A stretch of DNA of 64,000 bases, taken from positions 2,976,001-3,040,000 of the forward strand of contig NZ_CP096258.1 in the NCBI RefSeq assembly GCF_023205015.1, written 5' to 3'. The translations under genes were made by a program, and so were the position numbers. Under the pieces are notes generated by a model. It was not told where the DNA came from and made no database searches. It worked only from the letters and a program-made list of their open reading frames with translations. This document shows, piece after piece, positions 41,605-51,949 of the stretch. The stretch's first letter is position 1. Each line of letters opens with the position of its first letter. This DNA comes from Providencia rettgeri. GTDB lineage: Bacteria; Pseudomonadota; Gammaproteobacteria; Enterobacterales; Enterobacteriaceae.

Positions 41605-43236
41605 TTACCAGAACAGTGCATATAAAACGCATAAGATAACCATAATTGCGTATGACGCAATATTGAAGCCTTTTGAGGTTTTAAATGTCTCTGACGTTAG
41701 GATAATTGCCCCCTCACAGTCATCTTCTTTTGCTGTTGTTAAGCTTATCAAACCAATCACCACCGCAGTAAAGAAGAAGGTGTACATCATTTGGTCTAGG
41801 AATGGCATACCTAATGGCATCAGTTTTAAGAATAATGCAAATGGGATGGAGAGCAGTACACCGATGATCGCCCCTTTCGCATTGGTTTTCTTCCAAAACA
41901 AGCCTAATAAGAAGACAGCTAAGATACCTGGGCTAACTAACCCCGTATATTCCTGAATATATTGGAAAGCTTGTCCAATGTTACCCAGTAATGGGGCGAT
42001 AAAGCAGGCAACAATTAAGGCAACAACCGCACTAACCCGCCCAACATTCACTAATTTGTGATCAGATGTGGATGGAGCAATGTATTCTTTGTAAATATCC
42101 ATGGTGAAAATAGTTGCTACTGAGTTCAGCATGGAAGCTAAAGAAGAGACGATCGCTGCAGCTAATGCAGCAAATACAACCCCTTTAGCGCCTACGGGTA
42201 AGAACTGCGTTAACCATGGGTAAGCTTTATCTGCCTGTGCCAGCGTAGGTATATGCTCTTGTGCCATCGTACCTAATCCTGCCAATAACGCTGGATCAGA
42301 AACAATCACATATGCCGCGATACCGGGTACGACAACGAGGATTGGGACAATAAGTTTGAGAAATGCCGCGAAAACCAAACCTTTTTGCGCTTCATTAATC
42401 GATTTAGCGGCTAATGCACGTTGAATAATATATTGGTTAAAGCCCCAGTAATATAAATTGGCAACCCATAACCCACCAGTTAACACGGCAATACCCGGCA
42501 AATTGCTAAATTGCGGGTTGTCTGGGCTTAAGATCATTTCAAAATGCGCAGGTGCCTCGCTGGCCATACGACTCATACCCGCGAATAACCCTGCATCACC
42601 ACCAATATAGCTCACTGCCATTATCGTGGTTAAAAAACCGCCTAAAATTAAGAAGAAAACTTGTACCACATCCGTCCATGCAACTGCAGACAAACCGCCA
42701 TAAAGCGAGTAAATCACTGCAAATAATGCTAAGCCAAAAATAGCATAATGCATTGGGATACCAAGGATTGTTTGTAATGCTAACGACCCTAAATAAAGAA
42801 CTGATGTTAAGTTAACAAAGATAAATAATGCCAACCAGAATACCGCTAAGATTGTTTTTAACGTTTTATTAAAACGTTTTTCAACAAATTCTGGAATAGT
42901 GAAAATACCTTTATCAATAAACACTGGCATAAAGTATTTTGCGACAATAATCAGTGTTAATGCTGCCATCCATTCATAGGATGCGATGGCCAAACCTATT
43001 GAAAAGCCAGAGCCCGACATACCAATAAACTGCTCTGCTGAGATATTTGCCGCAATCAATGAAGAACCGATTGCCCACCAAGGTAATGTTTTTCCTGCTA
43101 GAAAATAGTCTTTTGTACCTTTTTTTTGCCCTTTTTTATCTCGAGAAACCCAAAGACCAACACTAATAATGACAAGCACATACAGAATGAATATTCCGTA
43201 ATCTAATGTGCTTAACCCAACCCCTTCAGTTTGCAT
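41605..43236 (-). CDS. sglT: Sodium/galactose (glucose) symporter
   Basis: 543 residues from MQTEGVGLSTLDYG (AAGGA ahead), the length of Vibrio vSGLT. SLC5 features: first helix DYGIFILYVLVIISVGLW, SSLIAANISAEQFIGMSGSG (sodium and sugar region), LYGGLSAVAWTDVVQ, GLWVANLYYWGFNQYIIQRALAAKS, VVFAALAAAIVSSLASMLNSVATIFTMDIYK. It imports galactose with sodium. Last in the leftward gal cluster, with a GalR-type operator 35 bases upstream of its start. Intact. Confidence 0.88.
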   Translation of the reverse strand: MQTEGVGLSTLDYGIFILYVLVIISVGLWVSRDKKGQKKGTKDYFLAGKTLPWWAIGSSLIAANISAEQFIGMSGSGFSIGLAIASYEWMAALTLIIVAKYFMPVFIDKGIFTIPEFVEKRFNKTLKTILAVFWLALFIFVNLTSVLYLGSLALQTILGIPMHYAIFGLALFAVIYSLYGGLSAVAWTDVVQVFFLILGGFLTTIMAVSYIGGDAGLFAGMSRMASEAPAHFEMILSPDNPQFSNLPGIAVLTGGLWVANLYYWGFNQYIIQRALAAKSINEAQKGLVFAAFLKLIVPILVVVPGIAAYVIVSDPALLAGLGTMAQEHIPTLAQADKAYPWLTQFLPVGAKGVVFAALAAAIVSSLASMLNSVATIFTMDIYKEYIAPSTSDHKLVNVGRVSAVVALIVACFIAPLLGNIGQAFQYIQEYTGLVSPGILAVFLLGLFWKKTNAKGAIIGVLLSIPFALFLKLMPLGMPFLDQMMYTFFFTAVVIGLISLTTAKEDDCEGAIILTSETFKTSKGFNIASYAIMVILCVLYALFW

Positions 43237-43270
43237 AATCAAATTCCTTCACCAAATGATAACGAAGTAA

Positions 43271-43286
43271 GTGTAAACGTTACCAC
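43271..43286. promoter_or_regulatory. GalR-type operator before sglT
   Basis: GTGTAAACGTTACCAC matches GTGNAANCGNTTNCAC with one mismatch. A second, similar site ATGAAAACGTTTACAC lies at 43452-43467. Both are in the 260-base gap between galR and sglT, so sglT has its own GalR-controlled promoter, perhaps with looping. Confidence 0.75.
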
Positions 43287-43499
43287 AAAATTTCACCGTT
43301 AAATGAATCACATATTTTCACAATATCCTCTAAAATATTAACTTAATGAGCTAACTAGCCGAAATTAATACAAAAAATCATTGATAGATAGAAAAATAGT
43401 GATGGCAGGAAATCTGTTTTATAGTAAAACCGTGAACTCCATCAAATATGAATGAAAACGTTTACACAAAATAATGTCATTCTATGACCTATATAGGAG

Positions 43500-44504
43500 T
43501 TAAGCGTGCAAAGGTCTAACTGAATTACGCTGAACCAATGTCGGAGAGTAAATCAAGCTTTCACCTGTTGTTTTTTCCCCTCTCGCTAAAGAGAGTGCTA
43601 GCTGGGTGGCTTTTTCTGCCATCATTTGGATAGGGTAACGAATGGTTGTTAAGCGTGGGTGGATATAGCGGGCAATCAACACATCATCAAAACCAATCAC
43701 TGAGACCTGTTCTGGCGAGTGAATTTCATTTTCATCTAATACTGCGATGGCTCCTGCAGCCATAAAATCGTTATAACCCACGACCGCTGTAATTTCGAGC
43801 GATTTTATCAGCAAGTTCGTCATCGCTTGCTCTCCACCTTCTCCATACGGCACGCCATATTCAATATAACTATCAGACAGTTGAATACCATTATTTTTTA
43901 ATGCATCCCGATAACCTTGTAAACGTTGCACCGCATCCTCAATTTGGTGATTTGAAGAAATGTACGCAATTTTAGTATGACCATGTCGAATGAGATGCTC
44001 TGTCGCTAAATAAGCGCCCTTGTAATTATTTAATGAAATACAGCGGTTTGCAATTTCATCAATATGGCGGTTTATCAGTACCATACTTGGGACTTCTTTC
44101 GCATATTGTAGCAATTCTGCATCATCAAGTGCTTTAGAGTGGATCACCAGAGCATCACAGCGGTTGTTGATCAACAGCTCAATAGATTGGCGCTCTTCCT
44201 TTGCGTTATGGTAACCATTACAAATCAGAATATGTTTACCGTTTTTATGCGCTACGCCATCAACGGCTTTGACCATCACGCCAAAAAAAGGGTCGGAAAC
44301 ATCGTTAACTAACACCCCAATGGTATTTGAACTTTGGTTCACAAGAGCACGAGCTGCGGCATTGGGACGATAACCCAGCTTATTCATTGCACTCTTTACT
44401 GAGACAATAGAAGCTTGACTCGCCTTCGGTGATTGGTTAATCACTCGAGAAACAGTTGCAACCGACACACCGGCTTCTTTTGCCACATCTTTGATTGTCG
44501 CCAT
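43500..44504 (-). CDS. galR: GalR/GalS-like LacI-family repressor
   Basis: 334 residues. The N-terminal helix-turn-helix is ATIKDVAKEAGVSVATVSRVINQSPKASQASIVSVKSAMNKLGYRPNAAARAL with hinge helix NAAARALVNQ; the ligand domain has NTIGVLVNDVSDPFFGVMVKAVDGVAHKNGKHILICNGYHNAKEE and VIGFDDVLIARYIHPRLTTIRYPIQMMAEKA. Close to enterobacterial GalR/GalS. It should bind the operators at 43271, 43452 and 49156 and release them with galactose. GalR and GalS cannot be told apart here. Confidence 0.85.
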   Translation of the reverse strand: MATIKDVAKEAGVSVATVSRVINQSPKASQASIVSVKSAMNKLGYRPNAAARALVNQSSNTIGVLVNDVSDPFFGVMVKAVDGVAHKNGKHILICNGYHNAKEERQSIELLINNRCDALVIHSKALDDAELLQYAKEVPSMVLINRHIDEIANRCISLNNYKGAYLATEHLIRHGHTKIAYISSNHQIEDAVQRLQGYRDALKNNGIQLSDSYIEYGVPYGEGGEQAMTNLLIKSLEITAVVGYNDFMAAGAIAVLDENEIHSPEQVSVIGFDDVLIARYIHPRLTTIRYPIQMMAEKATQLALSLARGEKTTGESLIYSPTLVQRNSVRPLHA

Positions 44505-44621
44505 CGTATACCTCTACAATTAGGATGGCTTATTAAACAATGCCCTAGGATTAAAAACAATGGCATAGCGCATATTAAAATTATTTAAATTAAAATAATG
44601 GGTTTATGGTGCAAAAAAGAA

Positions 44622-44643
44622 AACACCGCGGAGATGCGGTGTT
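44622..44643 (-). terminator. Terminator of the galETKM operon
   Basis: AACACCGC/GCGGTGTT arms, six-base loop, followed leftward by TTCTTTTTTG. It lies just after galM and separates it from galR. Confidence 0.75.
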
Positions 44644-44657
44644 AATGATGTCTAGAT

Positions 44658-45689
44658 TTAGAACATAAATTGATAACAGGTTTCACTACAATAAATTTGA
44701 TTAGGCTGTGAAATTGGGCTGTATCGCTCTCCCCATTCGGGATGATTAACGGCATCAGGAGGAAACTGCGTTTCAAATGCCACCCCGGAAAAAGGCGCAT
44801 ACGATTTGGTTTTACCTGCGACTGAAACCAAATAATTCCCGGTATAAAGCTGCATGGTGGGCATCGTTGTAAAAATATTCATTTTTACGTCTCCCTCAGG
44901 AGCGCTCAACGATGCTACCGCTTTGCGCCCATCGATACAGGCTGAATCAAGCACAAAAGTGTGGTCATAGCCCCCAGCTGCAACTTGGTCATTGTCTTGT
45001 AGAAAATCACGACCAATGAGTTTGCTTTGGCGAAAGTCAAAATTACTACCAGTGACATCACGCCACTCTCCACTCGGGATCCCTGTTTTATCTGTTGGTA
45101 AATAATAATCACCGTGTATCGTCAGAGCGTGATCTAACACCGTTTTTTCGCTACCCTCCCCCGCCAAATTAAAGTAAGTATGGTTGGTTAGATTTACAGG
45201 GCAGACCTTCGTAGTTTGGTGTTTATAACGGATAATCACTTGATTTTCATCTGTTAACTCATAACTCACTTCAACACGCAATTCCCCTGGAAAACCTTGA
45301 TCACCATCCGGTGAGGTAAGTGAAAAAATTACCTTTTGGGCACTTAGTTGCGAAACAGCCCAAATACGATAACTAAAATTATCTTTCCCGCCATGTAAAC
45401 AATGCGCCCCTTGATTGGCTGATACTGAGTAATTTTCACCGTGAATGGAAAAACGGGCATTTGCGATACGGTTAGCCACGCGCCCAACGGTCGCGCCCAA
45501 ATACACATCCTGCTCTGCGTGTTGCTCCACATTCGGTGAACCTAAAACGACATCCCGTTTTCCACTCGCTAGCGGCAGAATACAGCTCATCCAGCTTGCC
45601 CCTAGACTTGTCAGGGTCATTTCTATACCATTTTTATTGGTTAACACTATGACTTTGGGTGTTTGATTTTTTTCTTGATTAAACAGCAT
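44658..45689 (-). CDS. galM: Galactose mutarotase (aldose 1-epimerase)
   Basis: 343 residues. Catalytic His in CPVNLTNHTYFNLAGEG and catalytic Glu in FSGVAFETQFPPDAVNHPEW; the sugar-binding VGRVANRIANARF and GGYDHTFVLD patterns are present. It interconverts the alpha and beta forms of galactose so that galactokinase can use it. Last gene of the galETKM operon, 34 bases after galK. Intact, normal length. Confidence 0.92.
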   Translation of the reverse strand: MLFNQEKNQTPKVIVLTNKNGIEMTLTSLGASWMSCILPLASGKRDVVLGSPNVEQHAEQDVYLGATVGRVANRIANARFSIHGENYSVSANQGAHCLHGGKDNFSYRIWAVSQLSAQKVIFSLTSPDGDQGFPGELRVEVSYELTDENQVIIRYKHQTTKVCPVNLTNHTYFNLAGEGSEKTVLDHALTIHGDYYLPTDKTGIPSGEWRDVTGSNFDFRQSKLIGRDFLQDNDQVAAGGYDHTFVLDSACIDGRKAVASLSAPEGDVKMNIFTTMPTMQLYTGNYLVSVAGKTKSYAPFSGVAFETQFPPDAVNHPEWGERYSPISQPNQIYCSETCYQFMF

Positions 45690-45723
45690 GTTATATCAAC
45701 TTTTTCAATATGTTAATTTGGTT

Positions 45724-46878
45724 TTAACTTACCACACTCGCACCTGAGCTTGGTTGGCAAACATAAATATCGGCTTGCAGACCTGTCGCTTTCTGGTATT
45801 GCGCTTCTACTGCGTCAATTACAGGCTGCACACATTGTTGCTGCATTAATGCCACCACACAACCACCAAAGCCTCCGCCAGTCATTCGCACCCCACCTTG
45901 AGTACCTAAAACGGACTTAACGATATCCACTAAAGTATCAATTTCTTGAACTGTAATTTCAAAATCATCACGCATAGAAATATGTGATTGCGCCATTAGC
46001 TCGCTTAGCTGCAATAAATCATTCTGTGTTAATGCTTTTGCTGCTGCCAAAGTTCGCTCGTTTTCACTGATCACGTGCTTGGCTCGCTTAGCAACAACAG
46101 GGGATAATTGATGCTGCTTCTGTAAAAACTCATCAAAAGTGACATCGCGTAACGCTTTCACCCCAAACAAATTAGCGGCTTCTTCGCATTGTTGGCGACG
46201 AGTATTGTATTCACTTCCAACCAAGCCACGTTGTTTATTTGAATTGATTATCATCACAACCAAATCATCAGGGATGGAAATAGGAAATAGCGCTAAACTG
46301 CGGCAATCAATCAATAGAGCATGACCTTCATCACCACAAGCTGAAATAAGTTGGTCCATAATGCCGCAGTTACAACCGACAAATTGGTTCTCCGCTTGTT
46401 GGCCATTCAGTGCGATATCTTGTTGACTAATATCTAATTGATACAATGCTTTCAGTGTCTGCCCAATCACCACTTCGAGTGAGGCAGAAGAACTCAAACC
46501 TGCCCCCTGCGGTACATTTCCACTCACAGCAATATCGCAACCGTTAAATGAAAACCCACGTTGTAAAAGGAACTTCACGACACCGCGAATATAGTTTGCC
46601 CACATTTTTTCAGGCAAAAATGCAATTTCGCTATCCAAGCTGAATTCATCGCACTCATTATGGTAGTCAGCCGCAACGACTCGGATTATACGGTCATCTC
46701 GTTTTGACGCGGCGGTCATCGTTTGGTAGTCAATGGCACAAGGCAATACAAAACCATCATTGTAGTCAGTATGTTCACCGATAATATTCACGCGCCCTGG
46801 GGCTTGAACATAAATTTCAGGTTGATAACCAAAGGTCTTTTCAAACGAGGAGGCAACAGTTTGCTTTAACGTTTCCAT
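45724..46878 (-). CDS. galK: Galactokinase
   Basis: 384 residues. GHMP kinase motifs: [24 protein letters not shown] (galactokinase signature), [17 protein letters not shown] (ATP loop), and [18 protein letters not shown] near the C-terminus; catalytic Asp in [13 protein letters not shown]. It phosphorylates galactose to galactose 1-phosphate, the first committed Leloir step. About 80 bases after galT in one operon. Confidence 0.95.
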   Translation of the reverse strand: METLKQTVASSFEKTFGYQPEIYVQAPGRVNIIGEHTDYNDGFVLPCAIDYQTMTAASKRDDRIIRVVAADYHNECDEFSLDSEIAFLPEKMWANYIRGVVKFLLQRGFSFNGCDIAVSGNVPQGAGLSSSASLEVVIGQTLKALYQLDISQQDIALNGQQAENQFVGCNCGIMDQLISACGDEGHALLIDCRSLALFPISIPDDLVVMIINSNKQRGLVGSEYNTRRQQCEEAANLFGVKALRDVTFDEFLQKQHQLSPVVAKRAKHVISENERTLAAAKALTQNDLLQLSELMAQSHISMRDDFEITVQEIDTLVDIVKSVLGTQGGVRMTGGGFGGCVVALMQQQCVQPVIDAVEAQYQKATGLQADIYVCQPSSGASVVS

Positions 46879-46958
46879 TTTTAATTATCCTTAATGCGTA
46901 ATTTGCTTAACCCAGCAAACAGCTAAGTTAATTGTAATTTGATAAATCATTTAGCGGT

Positions 46959-48011
46959 TTAGCTTTGTTTATAATGGCAGTCACTCACATCACGCAAACG
47001 TTGTGCGGCTTGTTCAGGTGTGAGGTCCCGCTGGGTTTCCGCTAACATTTCATAACCCACCATGAATTTTTTCACTGTCGCTGAGCGCAATAATGGTGGA
47101 TAAAACAAGGCATGTAATTGCCAATGTTCAATGCCTTGGCTGTCATTCATAAAAGGCGCAAAGTGCCACCCCATTGAATATGGGAAAGAACAGTGAAATA
47201 GATTATCGTAACGGCTTGTGAGTTTTTTTAGCGCAACAGCAAGGTCTGCACGAATAGTTTCATTCATTTCATCCATACGTCGAATATGTCGTTTCGGCAA
47301 CAGCATGGTTTCAAATGGCCAAGCCGCCCAATAAGGGACAAGAGCAATCCACTCTTCAGTTTCGACAACAATCCGTGAACCATCTTGCTGTTCCGCTTTA
47401 ATGTAATCGGTCAATAAGTTACGACCATGGCGTTGATAATATTGCGCGAGAAAATGGTCCTTGCGTGCAATTTCATTCGGTAAAAAATCACTCGCCCAAA
47501 TTTGTCCATGAGGATGAGGTTGAGAACACCCCATTATTTCCCCTTTATTTTCAAAAACTTGAACCCAAGTATAACGCGCACCTAACTCAGCAATTTGTTG
47601 TTGCCATGTTTCGACAACGCCTTCAATGTCAGATACCGACAGTTCTGGCAGCGTTTTACTGTGATCAGGTGAAAAACAGATCACTCGGCTGACACCACTC
47701 ACCGATTGTGACTGAAACAATTCAGATTGATTATCAGGTTGGGCGCAGGGTTGTGCTAATAGCGCACCATGGTCGTTTTGGAAGACATAAGTTCCCTGAT
47801 AGTTAGGATTCACTTCCCCTGAAACCCGTGTATTACCCGGGCAAAGGAAACAATGCTCATCATATTGAGGCAACTCCTCTATTGATGGTTTTTCATCTTT
47901 ACCGCTCCACGGTCGTTTTGCTCGATGAGGAGACACCAGAACCCACTGCCCCGTTAATGGGTTATAACGACGATGAGGGCAATCAGACGGGTTAAATGGC
48001 ATTGTATTCAT
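46959..48011 (-). CDS. galT: Galactose-1-phosphate uridylyltransferase
   Basis: 350 residues. Active site HPHGQIWA in [19 protein letters not shown]; zinc-site Cys in [17 protein letters not shown]-terminal [45 protein letters not shown]. It exchanges UMP between UDP-glucose and galactose 1-phosphate. AGGAGATAAATGA ahead of ATG; 12 bases after galE. Intact. Confidence 0.95.
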   Translation of the reverse strand: MNTMPFNPSDCPHRRYNPLTGQWVLVSPHRAKRPWSGKDEKPSIEELPQYDEHCFLCPGNTRVSGEVNPNYQGTYVFQNDHGALLAQPCAQPDNQSELFQSQSVSGVSRVICFSPDHSKTLPELSVSDIEGVVETWQQQIAELGARYTWVQVFENKGEIMGCSQPHPHGQIWASDFLPNEIARKDHFLAQYYQRHGRNLLTDYIKAEQQDGSRIVVETEEWIALVPYWAAWPFETMLLPKRHIRRMDEMNETIRADLAVALKKLTSRYDNLFHCSFPYSMGWHFAPFMNDSQGIEHWQLHALFYPPLLRSATVKKFMVGYEMLAETQRDLTPEQAAQRLRDVSDCHYKQS

Positions 48012-48023
48012 TTCATTTATCTC

Positions 48024-49051
48024 CTAAACCTCATAGCCATTGGGATTATTTGATTGCCAACGCCAGCTGTCAGTCGCCATATCCTCTAGGGTTCGCTCCG
48101 CTTGCCATCCGAGTTCACGGTATGCTTTTTCTGGTGTTGACCAATATTCTGCGATATCCCCAGCACGGCGTGGTTCAATCACATAAGGAATGGCTTTTCC
48201 AACTGTTTTTTCAAAGGCGTGCAACATCTGCAAAACACTGGTGCCGTTACCCGTACCTAGATTGTAGCAATGTAATCCTGCTTGATTGCCAACCCCTTGC
48301 AGGGCAGCAACATGGCCATCAGCCAAATCCATAACATGAATATAATCACGAACTCCTGTTCCATCCACCGTAGGGTAATCGTTTCCATAAATCACCAATT
48401 TTTCTCTTTTTCCTATCGCTACTTGGGTGATATAAGGCGTTAAATTATTTGGGATCCCTTGCGGGTCTTCGCCTATTAAACCTGATGGGTGGGCACCAAC
48501 CGGGTTGAAATAACGTAATAATGTTAATGACCATGACGGATCCGAGCGAAATACATCAGATAAACAACGCTCAACCATATATTTACTGGTGCCATAAGGG
48601 CTTTGAGTATTACCCGTTGGAAACGCTTCAGTGATAGGTAAATGGCTGGGTTCACCATATACCGTGGCTGACGAACTAAAAATCAAACTTTTCACGTTTG
48701 CTTCTTGCATACAGCGCAGTAATACCAATGTTCCATTGAAATTAACATCATAGTATTTAAGGGGTTTTTCTACCGATTCCCCAACCGCTTTTAACCCTGC
48801 AAAATGAATAACTGAATGAAATTGATGAGAAGAAAAAACAGAGGAGAGCTGTTGCTCGTTTCGGACATCATATTGATAAAATACCGGACGTACACCGGTT
48901 AATACCTCAATACGATTAAGCACTTCTTTCTTTGCATTACACAAATTATCTATAATAACTGGTGATAGCCCTGCTTTTATCAATTGAACACAAGTATGAC
49001 TACCGATATATCCAAGCCCACCTGTAACGAGTATTTCAACCTGTTGCATTT
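48024..49051 (-). CDS. galE: UDP-glucose 4-epimerase
   Basis: 342 residues from MQQVEILVTGGLGYIGSHT, with a GGGGGAAGAGAA site; a longer frame to 49145 lacks one. NAD-binding GGLGYIGS, catalytic SSSATVYGEP and YGTSKYMVE (Tyr and Lys), VRDYIHVMDLADGHVAAL. It interconverts UDP-galactose and UDP-glucose, and also supplies surface polysaccharide synthesis. First gene of the gal operon, behind a perfect GalR operator. Confidence 0.95.
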
Positions 49052-49155
49052 CTCTTCCCCCAATACCGCCTAAATTACAATCTGTCTTCCAACGTACCAT
49101 TGCTACGGAGTATAACAACGAGTTGGGATAAGATTCTGTGATCAATCTCGACTTA

Positions 49156-49171
49156 GTGTAAACGTTTACAC
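49156..49171. promoter_or_regulatory. Perfect GalR-type operator of galE
   Basis: GTGTAAACGTTTACAC, a perfect palindrome fitting GTGNAANCGNTTNCAC at all fixed positions, about 105 bases before the galE ATG. Confidence 0.85.
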
Positions 49172-49463
49172 AAAAATATAAAATAGCCTATTTTCTCAAT
49201 GGATGGGCCCTATCAAGAAAAACAGCCTGCTTCTCTTACTCTCACCAATACCTCATTTAGCTATTTAGTGCTTTCTATTGTTTCGCTAGTAGGAACAACT
49301 CAGAACTAAAAAAAACATATTGATTTCATATGATTAAAGACAACATGAAAAAATTAGATAAATGTGGCCGACTGTTTTAGTGATCTACTTAACATCGCAG
49401 CAACAAACCATTTACTTTGCATATTATTTCATCTAAATATGTCTGTGTTATTAAACGGCACAC

Positions 49464-49482
49464 TGTTCCTTTATCAGGAACA
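49464..49482. promoter_or_regulatory. Inverted repeat, probable operator of the IclR-type gene
   Basis: TGTTCCT-TTATC-AGGAACA, perfect seven-base arms, 49 bases before the regulator ATG. IclR-family sites are of this size and symmetry. Confidence 0.55.
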
Positions 49483-49530
49483 ACAATATAACAATAGTGC
49501 TAATTCAATTGATGGCAGACAGGGGAAGCG

Positions 49531-50244
49531 ATGAATAACCGACTACAATCCGCTGGGTTCGTATTAACCTTGTTAGATTATTTTTCAATCAGAAAGCCCG
49601 TATGGGGAGTGCGAGAACTAGCTCGCCATCTTGATAAAAGCCCTTCCGTTGTACAGCGAGGTTTTAATATTCTCGAAGAGCAAGGTTTCTTACAAAAAAA
49701 TAAGAATAAAGAATATTTATTAGGTTTGCGATGTATTGAAATTGGTCATTTAGCCAATAACACACGCCAGTTTTCACAATTAGCGAGTGACTACTTACGC
49801 CCACTCGCTGATAAAACCCATGAAACTATATTTATTTATCGCCGTTACAATGATATCGCTATTTGTAATTTTATTTTAGAAAGCGACCATCTTATCCGCT
49901 TTACATCGAAAGAAGGGGAAGCGTTGAGCTTACATGAAGCCCCATTTACACAAATTATTTTAAGCTCAATGGGTATTTCTTATATTGATGAATACCTTTC
50001 TAAATATAATTTGCAAAATAACACCTTACTAAGAAAGCAATTAAGTCTCTATGCTGAAGAAGGATATGCATATTCAAAGGAAGCTTATTTAGCAGGAACG
50101 CAAGGGTTATCCGTTCCTATATTTTCTTTTGAAAAAGGTGTTTTAGGATCTTTATGTATTGCAGCATCAAGTCAAAGTAAAAATTTAACTGAGTATTACC
50201 CTTTATTAAAGTCAACAGCCAATAAGTTATCCGCCATATTTTAA
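49531..50244 (+). CDS. IclR-family regulator
   Basis: 237 residues. N-terminal winged helix (GFVLTLLDYFSIRKPVWGVRELARHLDKSPSVVQRGFNILEEQGFLQKNKNKEYLLG), then an IclR effector domain (RPLADKTHETIFIYRRYNDIAICNFILESDHLIRF ... YAYSKEAYLAGTQGLSVPIFSFEKGVLGSLCIAASS). Next to and in the same direction as the OPT/PLP/PepE/DUF1177 operon (60-base gap), so it probably controls it, with a peptide or amino-acid product as signal. The effector is unknown. Confidence 0.85.
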   Translation: MNNRLQSAGFVLTLLDYFSIRKPVWGVRELARHLDKSPSVVQRGFNILEEQGFLQKNKNKEYLLGLRCIEIGHLANNTRQFSQLASDYLRPLADKTHETIFIYRRYNDIAICNFILESDHLIRFTSKEGEALSLHEAPFTQIILSSMGISYIDEYLSKYNLQNNTLLRKQLSLYAEEGYAYSKEAYLAGTQGLSVPIFSFEKGVLGSLCIAASSQSKNLTEYYPLLKSTANKLSAIF

Positions 50245-50303
50245 TTTATGGAAAATATAGGATAAAAGTAGTTATTAATTATTAAAATAAAATAGGTAAC
50301 TCT

Positions 50304-51932
50304 ATGAATATATCTCACGATAAAAATGATACTGAGGTACGTGTATCTATTTTTTCTCCAGCACTACTCATTGCAATAATTATTTTATCTTTTGTCGGTG
50401 CTATTATTGGTATTCAAATTATTGTCACACTAGGAATATCCGCAAATACATCAATAATCGGAGCTGTTCTCGCCATTTTATTATCTCGCATCCCACTTTC
50501 TATATTCGCATCATTTAAATTTATCGATGCACAAAATTTAATTCAAACCAGTATCTCTGCAGCAACCTTTGCCGCAGCAAATGGCTTAATAGTTGCCATT
50601 GGTGTGCCATGGGCATTGGGTATACCTGAATTAATTTACCCAATGCTGGCAGGTGCTTTCATTGCGATTATCATTGATGGCACGATTTTATATGGCTTGT
50701 TTAATACCCGAGCCTATCCTGCCAGTGCCTCTTGGCCTGCTGGTGTTGCCACCGCGGAAACTTTGTGGGCAGGAAACAAAGGTGGGAAACGACTAGGTGC
50801 ATTACTGACTGGCTTTGCTGCAGGAGCTATTGGTGCAGGTTTTGGTATCCCAATGGCGTCTGCAGGTATTGCTTTGATTGGCAGTATTTTCGCATTATTC
50901 ATGTTTGCTATTGGCCTACTCATTCGTGGTTTTTCTGAGTCAGGACTAATTACCTATAATTTATATGAAAACTATGTCCCGCATGGCGTGATGATTGGCG
51001 CAGGTATCGTCGCATTAATCCAAATTGGTGCCATTGTTTTTCGCAACAAAAAAGACAGCCAGCAACAGAACGAGGAAAGCGATGAACTGCGCCATAGTAG
51101 CAAACGTATCAAATCAACCTTAATCAAGGGCGCAACATTCTATTTTTTAACCGCACTAGCACTCACATTTATTAGCCAAATATTTATCACAATGACATTA
51201 CCTCAGCTTATTGGATTCCTTATTTTTGCGACCTTAGCCGCGTTAATCCAAGAGATGATTGTGGGCATGGCGGCAATGCATTCTGGTTGGTTTCCAGCAA
51301 CTGCAGCCGCTCTTATCTCATTGATGATTGGTATTTTATTAGGTTTCCCCCCTGAGGCATTAGCCGTTTTAGTCGGTTTTTGTGCCGCAACAGGCCCCGC
51401 CTTTGCCGACATGGGGTTCGATCTAAAAACGGGGTTTATGATCCGCGGTTATGGTAAAAATCAATCTGCAGAATATTATGGTAGAAAACAACAATATTTT
51501 GCCGCTATTATCGGCTTTTCCTGCGCCTTAGTCGTCGTTGCTCTCACATCTGATTTTTATTTCGAGCAAGATAAAATAGTTCCTGCATCAAGGCTTTATG
51601 CCGCAACTATCCAAGCGGGTAGCTCATCAAATGTCGCTATGATGTTATTATTGTGGGCAATACCTGGTGCCATTATTCAGTTAATTGGCGGTGCTAAAAA
51701 CCAGATTGGCGTACTCTTTTCAACTGGCTTAATGATTAACTATCCTATTGCAGGTTGGACTGTTCTTACTGCACTCGCAGTTCGAATTATCATTGAGCGT
51801 TTCTTCAATATCAGTTCCGATAAAATTTCAACTTTCGCTGGTGGGCTTATTGCCGGCGATGCTCTTTACTCCACGGCTAAAGCTTTCCTGCCAACTCTTA
51901 AAGCAAAACTGCTTTCCTTCTGGGTTAAATAA
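50304..51932 (+). CDS. OPT-family oligopeptide transporter
   Basis: 542 residues with 14 or so membrane segments. OPT features: RIPLSIFASFKFIDAQNLIQTSISAATFAAANG, NTRAYPASASWPAGVATAETLWAGNKGGKR, and the C-terminal RIIIERFF...FAGGLIAGDALYS, the GxIAGD-type ending. The family imports small peptides or metal chelates by proton coupling. The next genes encode a PLP enzyme and a dipeptidase, so a short peptide is the likely substrate here. Confidence 0.8.
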   Translation: MNISHDKNDTEVRVSIFSPALLIAIIILSFVGAIIGIQIIVTLGISANTSIIGAVLAILLSRIPLSIFASFKFIDAQNLIQTSISAATFAAANGLIVAIGVPWALGIPELIYPMLAGAFIAIIIDGTILYGLFNTRAYPASASWPAGVATAETLWAGNKGGKRLGALLTGFAAGAIGAGFGIPMASAGIALIGSIFALFMFAIGLLIRGFSESGLITYNLYENYVPHGVMIGAGIVALIQIGAIVFRNKKDSQQQNEESDELRHSSKRIKSTLIKGATFYFLTALALTFISQIFITMTLPQLIGFLIFATLAALIQEMIVGMAAMHSGWFPATAAALISLMIGILLGFPPEALAVLVGFCAATGPAFADMGFDLKTGFMIRGYGKNQSAEYYGRKQQYFAAIIGFSCALVVVALTSDFYFEQDKIVPASRLYAATIQAGSSSNVAMMLLLWAIPGAIIQLIGGAKNQIGVLFSTGLMINYPIAGWTVLTALAVRIIIERFFNISSDKISTFAGGLIAGDALYSTAKAFLPTLKAKLLSFWVK

Positions 51933-51949
51933 TTTTATAGGAAATAATA

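Larger units (their letters stand above)
49052..49530. promoter_or_regulatory. Divergent region between galE and the IclR-type gene
   Basis: 480 bases with no gene. It holds the gal operon promoter with its operator (49156-49171) on one side and an IclR-type inverted repeat (49464-49482) on the other; the middle is A/T-rich without clear features. Confidence 0.6.
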
